A stretch of 64,000 nt of DNA from CAWBXL01 sp963837365 (GTDB lineage: Bacteria; Acidobacteriota; Terriglobia; Terriglobales; Acidobacteriaceae): contig CAWIMW010000001.1 in the NCBI GenBank assembly GCA_963837365.1, positions 372,001 through 436,000 on the forward strand. The letters are read 5' to 3'. Every line of letters begins with the position of its first letter. Position 1 is the stretch's first letter. Position numbers and translations under genes: made by a program. Of this stretch, positions 51,401 to 59,044 are shown one piece after another. Under the pieces are notes generated by a model. It saw nothing but the letters and a program-made list of their open reading frames with translations, searched no databases and was not told the origin of the DNA.

Positions 51401-52121
51401 CTTTGAAGGCAATTACACCTGGGCCAAAGCCATGGACGACTCATCGGCCGGGGCGAATTCATTCATCACTGACGCTTTGGATTCTGGCAGAAGACCGCAA
51501 GAACTGGACAACCTGAAGGCGGAGCGTTCCATCAGCGCTAATGATGCGACACACCGCCTGGTTCTGGCCACCATCGTAAGCGTTCCCGTGGGTCGCGGCC
51601 TGTGGATCGGTCACGATATGAATCGAGTGCTGGATACGATCGTGGGTGGTTGGTCGGTTTCTACCATCCTGACCTTTCAATCAGGTACGCCCATTCACAT
51701 CGGACTCAATTCGCCCCAGCTAACCGACGGCTCACAGCGCCCTAACATCGTATGTCAGCAGGTTTCTTCGGGGGTCAGCTACCACCAGGCGGCTCTGAAT
51801 GGGCTGAGCGGAAGTGGCAATCCATCGGTTTTCAACGACGCATGTTTCGCCGAGCCCGGAGATCAGGTAGCCGGAAATGCGCCGCGCTACTTTTCCAATC
51901 TTCGGAGCGACGGCATTCATAACAGTGACCTGTCCCTGAGCAAAGAAATCTCCATCCGGGAGGGCATGAAGCTCCAGATCCGTGGGGAGTTCTTTAACTT
52001 CACCAACACTCCCAGATTCGGTTTGCCGGGAACATCCCTTGGCGACTCGCAGTTTGGGCAGGTGACCGGCACATTGAACAGCCCACGCCACATGCAGTTC
52101 GGAGCGCGGTTCCAGTTCTAG
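48474..52121 (+). CDS. TonB-dependent receptor 3 with carboxypeptidase-regulatory-like N-terminal domain
   Basis: 1215 residues from an ATG directly after GGGGGTGGGGG (48463-48473), the first G-run being 6 nt away. The same G-rich leader precedes receptor 2. GTG at 48423 with GGAGG 4 nt upstream is an alternative that adds 17 residues. The signal is MVLALFLLSLCVSNRVTAQ. It is followed by a CarboxypepD_reg domain (LTGIVSDSSGAVIPQAKVTL ... YLFTGVRPGTYTIRVEASGL), a plug (YVRDIPLSNRSMFGLVFLAG) and a barrel ending PRHMQFGARFQF with a terminal Phe. It is the largest of the three receptors. It precedes the extracytoplasmic oxidation run by 134 bp, so its cargo is probably the substrate of that run. 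Confidence 0.93.
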   Translation: MHILLQSFSRRWGMVLALFLLSLCVSNRVTAQSTYTSQLTGIVSDSSGAVIPQAKVTLTDEGTNIAANNVTNGSGIYLFTGVRPGTYTIRVEASGLGTQERKGLTLAVSQSATVNFTLSPQAVSEVVTVTDQAPLLDTGNASLGTDVTNEYVRDIPLSNRSMFGLVFLAGGVTETAGQGTQDSYPTGTNFVSNGQRNATAEIRLDGALTSAPEQGEGATTNVYYQPSVETVQEFKVENNSFSAEYGNNGGTVVNIVMKQGTNKFHGSGWWFGQRSALDANEFFNEANGGAKPDHARDQYGFSLGGPIKQSKTFFFVDFEAIRQNDPFNIDAFVPTAAERAGDFRNSLQPIFNPFDVTNGVRNDFTVPNVIDAGLIDPIGEKIINLYPQPTDPNAAPGDFNFHQSVLNKTTGRQFDIKIDHNFTDRSHLSGRYSNLHSDNTIPTIFGDGDWGCCGDGFSSTTDVHNASLEHTFTITPNVVWTNRFALDRAVAPVTENYPNLNTVFDQPGDAILAQANHLTRFPTIQMDNNATSLFNQCCTDTGFAHTLYSYSSALSWAKGRQIWKFGGEQRLFFNNFFQPGNPTGQFHFTQGVTEQVINAGDDTQGNSFASLLLGYGDPGDSFLDTNGAVANKSKETAFYFQDDWKVSSKLTVNLGLRYEWSTPYSERTNQVQFSNYTGDTGVAVPYSVVDPNDPSVTLLSRTGNLLGITDFPTSGHRNIPVDRNNWAPRVGFAYALGSNTVVRGGAGIYYGLNVATNYQSPGPAFGGSNGIQFSKDDFNTRFATLADPFPGGFASPQGEKYGKLAMWGYNNNNTLGTTSARNAEIYQWNLGVQHLFPGGITIGADYSGSQSRHLPFSSGSRTGNKNFLPSAVRRQIVTDYNDCLATDPDPANDCASPSDALATQVSNPFKPLFQGANAIFNEPSSIYNDDTIPLINLLRPFPQFDGQFSSLTALAASASYNSLQMRFQKRTSHYVSFEGNYTWAKAMDDSSAGANSFITDALDSGRRPQELDNLKAERSISANDATHRLVLATIVSVPVGRGLWIGHDMNRVLDTIVGGWSVSTILTFQSGTPIHIGLNSPQLTDGSQRPNIVCQQVSSGVSYHQAALNGLSGSGNPSVFNDACFAEPGDQVAGNAPRYFSNLRSDGIHNSDLSLSKEISIREGMKLQIRGEFFNFTNTPRFGLPGTSLGDSQFGQVTGTLNSPRHMQFGARFQF

Positions 52122-52255
52122 AAAATGAATGCTGTAGTTTTACGAAACACGGCGGCTGGCAGGCACAGCCGCCCTTCTTCTCCACGCAACTTCGAGCCAA
52201 CGCGGTATCCAGATTGAGCTGAACATATTCAGGTGGAAACAGGAGATCTCGGGTC

Positions 52256-54154
52256 ATGAAGCTCTGGTCGATGTTCGGTTTCCTTGCACTTGTTAGCGGC
52301 CTGTTGACCAACTCGACGGCGCAGGGGCCCCAGCAAAATTGGACCCACAAGGTCCGCATCGGTGCGTATAGTTTGAACCGCAACGATGCCGATCAGATCG
52401 TACGCAAGGCGACTGAGGACCATGTCTTCGGCATTGAAGTGGACAACGATATTCCTGGACGCTACGAGAGTTTCCTCGATCCCACCGACAAGCTCAAAGT
52501 TATTCGCGAGGTAGCCGAGCAGGCGCACAAAGCCAACAATAAGGCTTTTGTGTACATTGCCGGTACAGAATGCATTACGGCCAACGCGGACAAATCCGCG
52601 CACACGGTAATGAAAGATCATCCGGACTGGTTGCAGCGAAAGATCACGGGAGAGCCCGCGTTGTTTACCGGCGGTGCCGCGTTCTGGATTAGAGAGGGCG
52701 ATGAGGATGTGTGGATCACCCCTTACGCGAAAGAGTGGCGGAAGCAATACATGCAACGAGTGCGCGAAATCGCAGCCACCGGCATTGACGGGATTTATGT
52801 AGACATCCCTTACTGGATGACGCACTTCGACGGCTGGGAAGCGAGTTGGGCGAGTTTCGATGACTACACGGTCGCCGCCTTCAAGGAAAAAACCGGGCTG
52901 GATGCAAAGAAGGATGTGAAAATCGGCGATTTCCAGGACGCGAATTTTCGTAAGTGGGTAGATTTTCGAATCGAAACCATGACCGATTTCGTTAAGGAAA
53001 TTCGCGAGAACGCCCGCAGCGTAAATCCTGAAATCATGCTGATTCCTGAGATTTATCCGGGGATTGAAGAGGAAGCAACCCGAGTTGGCGCAGATGTTTA
53101 CGAAATGTACAACGTAGTGGACGTCATTGCCCACGAATATGAGTTCGGCAACGGCGAGCACATGGCGGCGATGCGTTCACAGGTGGACTGGTTTTTGTAT
53201 CAGGCCGGGATGCTGTCGTTCCGCGCTTTTGCGCAAGGCAAGGCCAGCTGGATTTTGAACTACTCATGGGATGGGCAAAAAACAGTTACTGCACGTGAAC
53301 CCATGAAAAATCTTGCCAACTCGATCGTTATGGCGGGAGCCAATTTTTGGGACGCGCCGGGGCATTCAATGGCCGGGTCGAATGATCTGGCCACGCGTAG
53401 GCAGATTTTCCAGTGGATCGAAAAGAGCGAAAAGGAGTTGTATTCGCCGCGGATCCCCATCGGTCGCGTGGGAGTGTATTTTTCCCCGAAGAGCCGCGAT
53501 TACACTGCAAAGGAATTTCTTCCCTCCTATCGGGGCACGCTGGTACTGCTCATCCAACAGCACCGTGCCTTACAGGTGGTCACGCCGCGAACGCTGGCGG
53601 AGTTTCATGGTCAAACCCTGGTGCTGCCGAGCGTAAGTGTACTGAACGAAACCGAAAGGCAAAGTATTAAGGCATTCGTTGGCCATGGCGGCCGGCTGGT
53701 TGTGTTGGGCGAAGATTCCTCCGGTGTCCCGCAGTCATCGCAAAAGATAATGCTGCCATCCGATCCGGCACGCGAGTACTACAACGCACTGGAGAGTAAC
53801 TTTGCGGCCGGCTCGGCAAATCCTCCCGCGGAACTATTGAATGCGTTGGGCAGGAACGATGGCATTCAAGTTGATGCTCCACCTACGGTGGCGGCAAATT
53901 TCGCTACGGTGAACGGAGCGCCACATATCTATCTCGCCAATTTCGGCGGCCTAGTTCCCGGCAAGGTGGTTATTCCGACGCCAGCAACAGGCATCCACGT
54001 GAAGGTTCCAGCAGCGATGGGAGACTCGTTGTCGTATCTTCCATTCCTTGGTGAGACACAAATTGTGCATGGAGTGAAGAGCGGAGAGCTGGTCGAATTC
54101 ACGCTGCCACCTCTGGAGAGGGGCGCGGTGGTGTGGGTTACCGGAACCAAATGA
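52256..54154 (+). CDS. Secreted TIM-barrel glycosidase-like protein (GHL6/GH42-like)
   Basis: 632 residues with AGGAGAT upstream and a Sec signal (MFGFLALVSGLLTNSTAQ). The barrel (about 33-340) contains NKAFVYIAGTECITANADKS, HPDWLQRKITGEPALF, GIDGIYVDIPYWMTHFDGWE, IMLIPEIYPGIEEEATR and VIAHEYEFG. Asp183, Glu265 and Glu294 are candidate catalytic acids. A class-I glutamine-amidotransferase-like domain follows (about 400-500: GTLVLLIQQHRALQVVTPRT), then a beta-sandwich, as in GH42 beta-galactosidases. The layout matches hypothetical glycosyl hydrolase families such as GHL6, but I cannot assign an activity. Its stop overlaps the cytochrome start (ATGA), tying it to the redox genes. It may release the sugar that the PQQ dehydrogenase oxidises. 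Confidence 0.75.
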   Translation: MKLWSMFGFLALVSGLLTNSTAQGPQQNWTHKVRIGAYSLNRNDADQIVRKATEDHVFGIEVDNDIPGRYESFLDPTDKLKVIREVAEQAHKANNKAFVYIAGTECITANADKSAHTVMKDHPDWLQRKITGEPALFTGGAAFWIREGDEDVWITPYAKEWRKQYMQRVREIAATGIDGIYVDIPYWMTHFDGWEASWASFDDYTVAAFKEKTGLDAKKDVKIGDFQDANFRKWVDFRIETMTDFVKEIRENARSVNPEIMLIPEIYPGIEEEATRVGADVYEMYNVVDVIAHEYEFGNGEHMAAMRSQVDWFLYQAGMLSFRAFAQGKASWILNYSWDGQKTVTAREPMKNLANSIVMAGANFWDAPGHSMAGSNDLATRRQIFQWIEKSEKELYSPRIPIGRVGVYFSPKSRDYTAKEFLPSYRGTLVLLIQQHRALQVVTPRTLAEFHGQTLVLPSVSVLNETERQSIKAFVGHGGRLVVLGEDSSGVPQSSQKIMLPSDPAREYYNALESNFAAGSANPPAELLNALGRNDGIQVDAPPTVAANFATVNGAPHIYLANFGGLVPGKVVIPTPATGIHVKVPAAMGDSLSYLPFLGETQIVHGVKSGELVEFTLPPLERGAVVWVTGTK

Positions 54155-55005
54155 AGGCCGAGCTTTGCCATTTGCTGAAAGCGGGTGGCATCGCCCTTGC
54201 TCTTTTGATCTTGTACAGCTCTGGTGTAGCGCAAACCTCGAACTTGAAAAGCTCAGCAACCCAAGTCGCCAACAGCAAGGGCAAGGAACTCTTTGAATCT
54301 TCCTGCGCTGTGTGTCACGGACTTGACGGGGCCGGCGGCGAGCATGCGCCGAATATCGGCCGCACATCTGCTGCCAAATCCAAGTCCGATCCGCAGCTTG
54401 CCCGCATTCTCCGGGATGGAATCCCCAGCAAGGGAATGCCGCCGTTCAATACCTTGGGCGACCTCAAGCTCAGGTCTCTTTTGTCTTATTTGCGTGTTTT
54501 GCAGGCAAAAAATGAAAGTCGAGCGGACACGGGAAATCCCACCCAGGGGAAACAACTGTTCTTTGGCAAAGGACAATGCGCCGCTTGCCATGCAATGCAC
54601 GGGGAAGGGCATTTCCTGTCCACCGACCTAAGCGATTTCGCCTATGATCACGATCCCAACGACATCCGTGTTGCCATCACAAAGCCGCAAGAACAAGAAG
54701 CGCTGCCCCACGTCTTGGCCCGGGTCACGACCAATTCAGGGCGACAATTTTCCGGCGTTATTCGTAACGAAAGCAATTCTTCTCTGCAAATCCAGGACAC
54801 AGACGGGCAATTTTATCTATTCATGAAATCCGACTTGAAGTCTTTGGAAAGGTCGCCTGCATCGTCGATGCCGGTCGACTATCAACAGAAGTTAAGTTCA
54901 GCCGAGATTGAAGATCTGGTGAGTTTCATCATCCATCAATCGCCAAGTTCACCGGCTACAGTTTCACAACCCGCCAGTCGCAAAAAGGAAAATGGAATCG
55001 AGTAG
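54151..55005 (+). CDS. Secreted di-haem cytochrome c
   Basis: 284 residues; the ATG overlaps the previous stop by 4 bp (ATGA). The Sec signal is AGGIALALLILYSSGVAQ. Two haem-attachment motifs are present: CAVCH (52-56) and CAACH (143-147). GMPPF (Met96) is a likely axial ligand for the first haem. The C-terminal third (about 170-265: VLARVTTNSGRQFSGVIRNE, then LSSAEIEDLVSFI) resembles the haem-binding-domain proteins known from Planctomycetes and Acidobacteria. It should accept electrons in the periplasm. The PQQ dehydrogenase at 59041 has no haem of its own, so this protein is the obvious electron acceptor within the same run. Confidence 0.88.
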   Translation: MKAELCHLLKAGGIALALLILYSSGVAQTSNLKSSATQVANSKGKELFESSCAVCHGLDGAGGEHAPNIGRTSAAKSKSDPQLARILRDGIPSKGMPPFNTLGDLKLRSLLSYLRVLQAKNESRADTGNPTQGKQLFFGKGQCAACHAMHGEGHFLSTDLSDFAYDHDPNDIRVAITKPQEQEALPHVLARVTTNSGRQFSGVIRNESNSSLQIQDTDGQFYLFMKSDLKSLERSPASSMPVDYQQKLSSAEIEDLVSFIIHQSPSSPATVSQPASRKKENGIE

Positions 55006-55033
55006 GAAAGTTCCGTTCGCCATTCGCGAAAGG

Positions 55034-55066
55034 CTCAACCGCAGAGAACACAGAGGGTCGCACAGG
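55034..55066. repeat. Partial copy of the ACAGAGG palindromic repeat
   Basis: Read on the plus strand, CAACCGCAGAGAACACAGAG and the bases after it match one arm of the large inverted repeat at 63715-63832 with a few changes. Only half of the structure is present. It lies in the 109-bp gap between the cytochrome and the PLP-enzyme genes. Confidence 0.55.
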
Positions 55067-55114
55067 ATTACCGAAACTTGGTCAGAGTCGAGTTTTCAAA
55101 ATGGAGGCTTCTGA

Positions 55115-56404
55115 ATGCCAGTCATTCTTGATTCCAGTCGACGTAACTTTATCCGCTTGGCCGCCGCAGCGCCGTTACTCAGCCAGATTTTCGCCAAGAA
55201 CGTATTCGCCAGCGCAGCCTCTGCGATGGGCAAATCTCGCCAAAATGTCTACTCCCGGCTAGGCGTAAAGACGGTCATCAATTGCCGGGGAACCTGGACC
55301 TACTTAAGCGGCTCATTGGAATTTCCCGAAGTGCAAGCTGCCCAGCGCGAAGCAGCAGAATATTTCGTCAATATCTTTGAGTTGCAACATGCCGCCAGCC
55401 GCCGGTTTGCGGAATTGACGGGAGCGGAAGCCGGCATGGTGACTTCCGGCGCTGCCGGAGCCATGGCTTCGGCGACTGCGGCTTGCATCGCCGGCAGCGA
55501 TTCCAAACATATTTGGCAACTTCCGGACACCACCGGCCTGAAACATGAAGTCATCATGATGGGCGGACGAAGCGCCTTTGATAATGCCATTCGGCTGACT
55601 GGGGCCAAACTCGTCTTGGCGGAAAACCCTGACGAACTCGCCGCCACGATCAATGACAATACGGCGATGATATACACCACTCATCTCGGCGATGACTTGG
55701 AAAAAGAAAATGCCATTGCCAAGAAGTCCCAGGTCCCCATGCTGCTCGACGACGCTGCGGGAATTCCTCCCATCGAAAATATCAAGCTCTACGCCAAGAT
55801 GGGCCTGGACATGTATACATTTTCTGGTGGAAAAGGACTGCGCGGGCCACAGTGCACCGGCTTGCTGCTTGGCCGGAAGGACCTGATCGAGGCAGCCTTG
55901 CTCAACACCAGCCCTTGGGAAGGCGCGGTGTGTCGTGCCATGAAAGTTGGTAAAGAGGAAATCGTCGGCCTGCTCACCGCCGTCGAAACCTGGATGAAGA
56001 CGGATTTAAATGCGCTCAATCGGGAATGGAATGCGCGCGTGGAGCGCATCGCCACACTTGTCAAAACGGTCCCGGGCGTGGAGACCGACATTTCCATTCC
56101 TACCGATGGCAACCGCTATCCGACGCTTCACGTTTCCTGGGACGAAGCAAAGTGGGGATATACGGTAAAGGATTGCGTACAGGCGTTGCGTATGGGTGAT
56201 CCCGTAATCGAAATCGCAGGAGCCGATAATCCCAGCATTGTCCCCGCGGTTCGCGAAGGAAATCCAAAACCCAGCAAGAAGGGGCCCAAGCCAGGCAAGC
56301 TGGAGCTGGTCTCATCAACCATTCAGCCCAACGAGGTCCTGATTGTGGGGCAGCGCCTTCGCGAGGTTCTTAGCGCCGCGCGCAAAGCCGCGCCGGCCGC
56401 TTGA
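55115..56404 (+). CDS. Tat-exported SelA-like PLP-dependent enzyme
   Basis: 429 residues with GGAGGC before the ATG. The leader SSRRNFIRLAAAAPLLSQIF fits the Tat consensus SRRxFLK closely, so the enzyme would be folded with PLP in the cytoplasm and then exported. The fold-type-I core follows: YSRLGVKTVINCRGTWTYLS, MVTSGAAGAMASATAACIAG (phosphate-binding loop), LLDDAAGIPP (Asp213) and YTFSGGKGLRGPQCTGLLLG with Schiff-base Lys240. This is the SelA-related family that includes D-glucosaminate-6-phosphate ammonia-lyase (DgaE), not selenocysteine synthase. The chemistry would be dehydration/deamination of an amino-sugar acid. The next gene is a RidA protein, which fits release of an enamine. The substrate is inferred; an extracytoplasmic PLP enzyme is uncommon. 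Confidence 0.85.
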   Translation: MPVILDSSRRNFIRLAAAAPLLSQIFAKNVFASAASAMGKSRQNVYSRLGVKTVINCRGTWTYLSGSLEFPEVQAAQREAAEYFVNIFELQHAASRRFAELTGAEAGMVTSGAAGAMASATAACIAGSDSKHIWQLPDTTGLKHEVIMMGGRSAFDNAIRLTGAKLVLAENPDELAATINDNTAMIYTTHLGDDLEKENAIAKKSQVPMLLDDAAGIPPIENIKLYAKMGLDMYTFSGGKGLRGPQCTGLLLGRKDLIEAALLNTSPWEGAVCRAMKVGKEEIVGLLTAVETWMKTDLNALNREWNARVERIATLVKTVPGVETDISIPTDGNRYPTLHVSWDEAKWGYTVKDCVQALRMGDPVIEIAGADNPSIVPAVREGNPKPSKKGPKPGKLELVSSTIQPNEVLIVGQRLREVLSAARKAAPAA

Positions 56405-56435
56405 TCGAGAATACGGGTCCAAGGAGAAGGTTTCC

Positions 56436-57659
56436 ATGCGTCAATGCTGGTTAGCAATTGCTTTGCTGGTTGCGAGTGCCGCCTATTGTCAGACCACCCC
56501 AGCCTCGGCCAAGTGCACGTCAGCAATGGATGCCGATGGGTATGTTTATGTGGCGGGACAAAGTGGCAATCGTCCGGATGGTGCCGTGGCCGAAAACTTT
56601 TCCGAACAGGCGGCCCAGGCTCTTGAGAACGTAAAGGCGATTGTCGAGGCCTCGGGCCTGACGATGGAGCACGTCGTTTATCTCCAGGTTTATCTCGATA
56701 ATATAGACAACTACCCCCTGTTCGAAACCGTATTCAAAAAGTATTTTCCCGGTATCCCGCCTGCCGGCGCGGTCCTGGGGGTTGCAAAACTCCCCTTGCC
56801 AGGTGTTCAGATCAAAGCAGTCGCCGTGCGTGACCTGAACGGGCGCAAAGCAGTCATTCCTCCAAATTACAAATGGGACGAACCGTTTTCGCCAGGAATT
56901 TTGACCCATGATCGTTTGTTTATCTCAGCCATGCAGGGAAGGGACCCGCAAAGCGGTAAGCTTGCGGATGACCCGGCTACGCAGACAGACCTCGCATTGG
57001 ATGGAATGAACGCTGTCGCGGAAGCGGCCGGATTGACGATGAAGCATGTGGTGTTCGTAAATCCATATTTGACAAACAAGATTCCCGGCAAGGTCATGAA
57101 CGAGCGCTACGCCCGCCGTTTTGAATTTGGCAACACACCGGGGCGAGCTACCATTTGGGTGACGGCTCTGCCACTGCAAGCACAAATTGAATACACGGGT
57201 GTGGCAGTACGCGACCTAAATCTTCGCCACTCCATCCGTCCCAAGAACATGCCGCCAAGTCCCACCGCCAGCCCATGTGTTTTCGCGGGTAATACTTTGT
57301 ATTGTTCGGCAAAGAGCGGATTCATTCCAGGTCCGCACGGCGGAGTTTTTGGCAACACGACGGCGGCGCAACTGCGGCAGACCATGCGCAATCAGCTCGA
57401 CAATCTGCAAGAAGCTGACATGGATTTCAGCCAGGTGGTGAGCACCACTGTCTATCTGGACGATCTTTCAGACAGCGGCGCATTCAACAAAGTCTATGCA
57501 GAATATTTCCAGGGCGCTCTGCCCGCGCAAACGCTGCTCCAACAGCTTCCTCCAGCGGATCGCGCACCGGATGCGGAGGGGCGCTATCCCGACCTGGAGC
57601 AGATGTCGCTGATCGCTGTAAGGACCTCCAAGACGGCCATCGACAAATTGTGCAAATGA
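56436..57659 (+). CDS. Exported protein of three tandem RidA/YjgF domains
   Basis: 407 residues from an ATG with AAGGAGAAGG 6 nt upstream; the frame is open 31 codons earlier, inside the PLP-enzyme gene. The Sec signal is CWLAIALLVASAAYCQ. Three RidA-like units follow, at about 25-132, 150-258 and 275-395. Their repeated marks are GYVYVAGQSG / RLFISAMQGR / NTLYCSAKSG and VVYLQVYLDN / VVFVNPYLTN / VVSTTVYLDD. Only the middle unit keeps the signature Arg, in PGRATIWV (Arg237). The first has PAGAVLGV and the third PAQTLLQQ at that place. RidA is normally a trimer of single domains, so this may be a covalent trimer with one active site retained. The 4-bp overlap with the next gene links it to the mutarotase-like protein. 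Confidence 0.85.
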   Translation: MRQCWLAIALLVASAAYCQTTPASAKCTSAMDADGYVYVAGQSGNRPDGAVAENFSEQAAQALENVKAIVEASGLTMEHVVYLQVYLDNIDNYPLFETVFKKYFPGIPPAGAVLGVAKLPLPGVQIKAVAVRDLNGRKAVIPPNYKWDEPFSPGILTHDRLFISAMQGRDPQSGKLADDPATQTDLALDGMNAVAEAAGLTMKHVVFVNPYLTNKIPGKVMNERYARRFEFGNTPGRATIWVTALPLQAQIEYTGVAVRDLNLRHSIRPKNMPPSPTASPCVFAGNTLYCSAKSGFIPGPHGGVFGNTTAAQLRQTMRNQLDNLQEADMDFSQVVSTTVYLDDLSDSGAFNKVYAEYFQGALPAQTLLQQLPPADRAPDAEGRYPDLEQMSLIAVRTSKTAIDKLCK

Positions 57660-59044
57660 AAAATAAGGTGACATGTTGGCTCCCGAGAACGCTGTTAATC
57701 ATGCTTTTGGTGGGACTTCTTCAGTTTGCCCAGGCGGAACAGCCGCCCGCTCCTGTTTGCAAGGTTGAAGCCGTAAGTTACAAAGGCTGGCAAGCGCAAC
57801 AAGTTTCCAACCCTTGGGTGAAACTGATCTTTGTACCGCAAAACGGCGGCCGCCTTATGCAGGTTGTTTTTGATGAGCACCCTTTCTTATTTGTAAATCC
57901 GGCATACGCAGGAAAATACCTTCCGCCTTCGAGCCATGAATGGTTTAACTATGGAGGAGACAAGTTGTGGGTGCTTCCCGAAGGGGATGACGACGAACAG
58001 CATTGGGTAGGGAACTCGGATGTGCTGGATGACAGTCCTTATGCCTTTCAAGTCCTCTCACAAGGAAAGGCGTGTGAAGTTTCTCTGACAGGCCCAGCGG
58101 ACCCACTTACCGGACTGCAATTCACCCGCACCATCCACCTTGATGCGGATTCCCCTCGCATCCGCTTTCATGCTGTGTTTTCCAACGCGAGTGGACACCC
58201 AATCGAATGGTCGGTGCAGTCGGTCACGCAGTACGATATGGCCGATGCCAAGGACCCGATGCACCATAATAAGGATATCTGGGGATTCAGCAGCGCCAAC
58301 CCTGCGAGCGCCTATCTCAATCGCTACCACGTAAGATTCGGACCGGCGGAAAACTCCGCGGCCAGAGTCAGAGAGGACGGCATCTTCTCATTGCATTACG
58401 TGCCGCTGGCGGCTGAGCTGTGGCTGGATTCGAAGGATGGATGGCTGGCGGTGATGGACGGCACCAGCCAGTATGCCATGGTCGAGCGATTCCGTTACGA
58501 CGACACCAAGCCGTATCCGGGAAAGGCTTCGGTCATTTTTTGGACCAATGGCCCGCAACTCCGGCAGGCAGCGGATGGCACAGTAACTTTTGGACGCCCT
58601 GACAAAGATCCGCCTCCTTATTATATGGAGGCGGAGTTGAATTCTCCGCTGGTACGGCTTTATTCCGGAGAATCGTATAGCTTTGACACGGAATGGTTCC
58701 CGACCCGCGGCGACAGCAGTTTTAAAAACGTGCGGGATTCGGGAGTGGTGTTGAAGCCTTTGCGTGCGGTGGAAGCCAGTGATAGCGGGAAGATCGATAT
58801 CACTGGAACTTTTGGTGTCTTTTTTCCCGGACAGCTCGTTGCTTATTTTTACAGTTCAAGAGGATCTGCGATGGGCACGCAACCTGTCGTGGCAGTAGAT
58901 CCCCGAAAAGTCGTCTCCTTGCAAAGCTCGGTGGCGTTCCCCGGACATCCCGGACGGGTTTCGCTTCATCTTGTCGATACCAACGGTTCGGACCGTGGAT
59001 CGCTCGGTGAAGTGGTAATAGAAGGAGCGGGCCGCGCTCAATGA
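57656..59044 (+). CDS. Secreted DUF4380/galactose-mutarotase-like protein
   Basis: 462 residues; the ATG overlaps the RidA stop (ATGA). The signal is LLIMLLVGLLQFAQAEQ. The body looks like the galactose-mutarotase-like beta-supersandwich of DUF4380: WVKLIFVPQNGGRLMQVVFD, HEWFNYGGDKLWVLPEG, FTRTIHLDADSPRIRFHAVF and MVERFRYDDTKPYPGKASVI. A C-terminal beta-domain follows (about 385-460). Members are thought to bind sugars in the way aldose 1-epimerases do, but few if any have a tested function. It is followed, again with an ATGA overlap, by the PQQ dehydrogenase. A simple hypothesis is that it supplies the beta-anomer to that enzyme. Confidence 0.7.
   Translation: MKNKVTCWLPRTLLIMLLVGLLQFAQAEQPPAPVCKVEAVSYKGWQAQQVSNPWVKLIFVPQNGGRLMQVVFDEHPFLFVNPAYAGKYLPPSSHEWFNYGGDKLWVLPEGDDDEQHWVGNSDVLDDSPYAFQVLSQGKACEVSLTGPADPLTGLQFTRTIHLDADSPRIRFHAVFSNASGHPIEWSVQSVTQYDMADAKDPMHHNKDIWGFSSANPASAYLNRYHVRFGPAENSAARVREDGIFSLHYVPLAAELWLDSKDGWLAVMDGTSQYAMVERFRYDDTKPYPGKASVIFWTNGPQLRQAADGTVTFGRPDKDPPPYYMEAELNSPLVRLYSGESYSFDTEWFPTRGDSSFKNVRDSGVVLKPLRAVEASDSGKIDITGTFGVFFPGQLVAYFYSSRGSAMGTQPVVAVDPRKVVSLQSSVAFPGHPGRVSLHLVDTNGSDRGSLGEVVIEGAGRAQ

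Noticed and set aside
55115..56404. Calling the SelA-like gene a selenocysteine synthase
   Set aside because: It is Tat-exported and sits with sugar genes, without selB, selD or tRNA-Sec nearby, so tRNA-based chemistry is excluded in practice.
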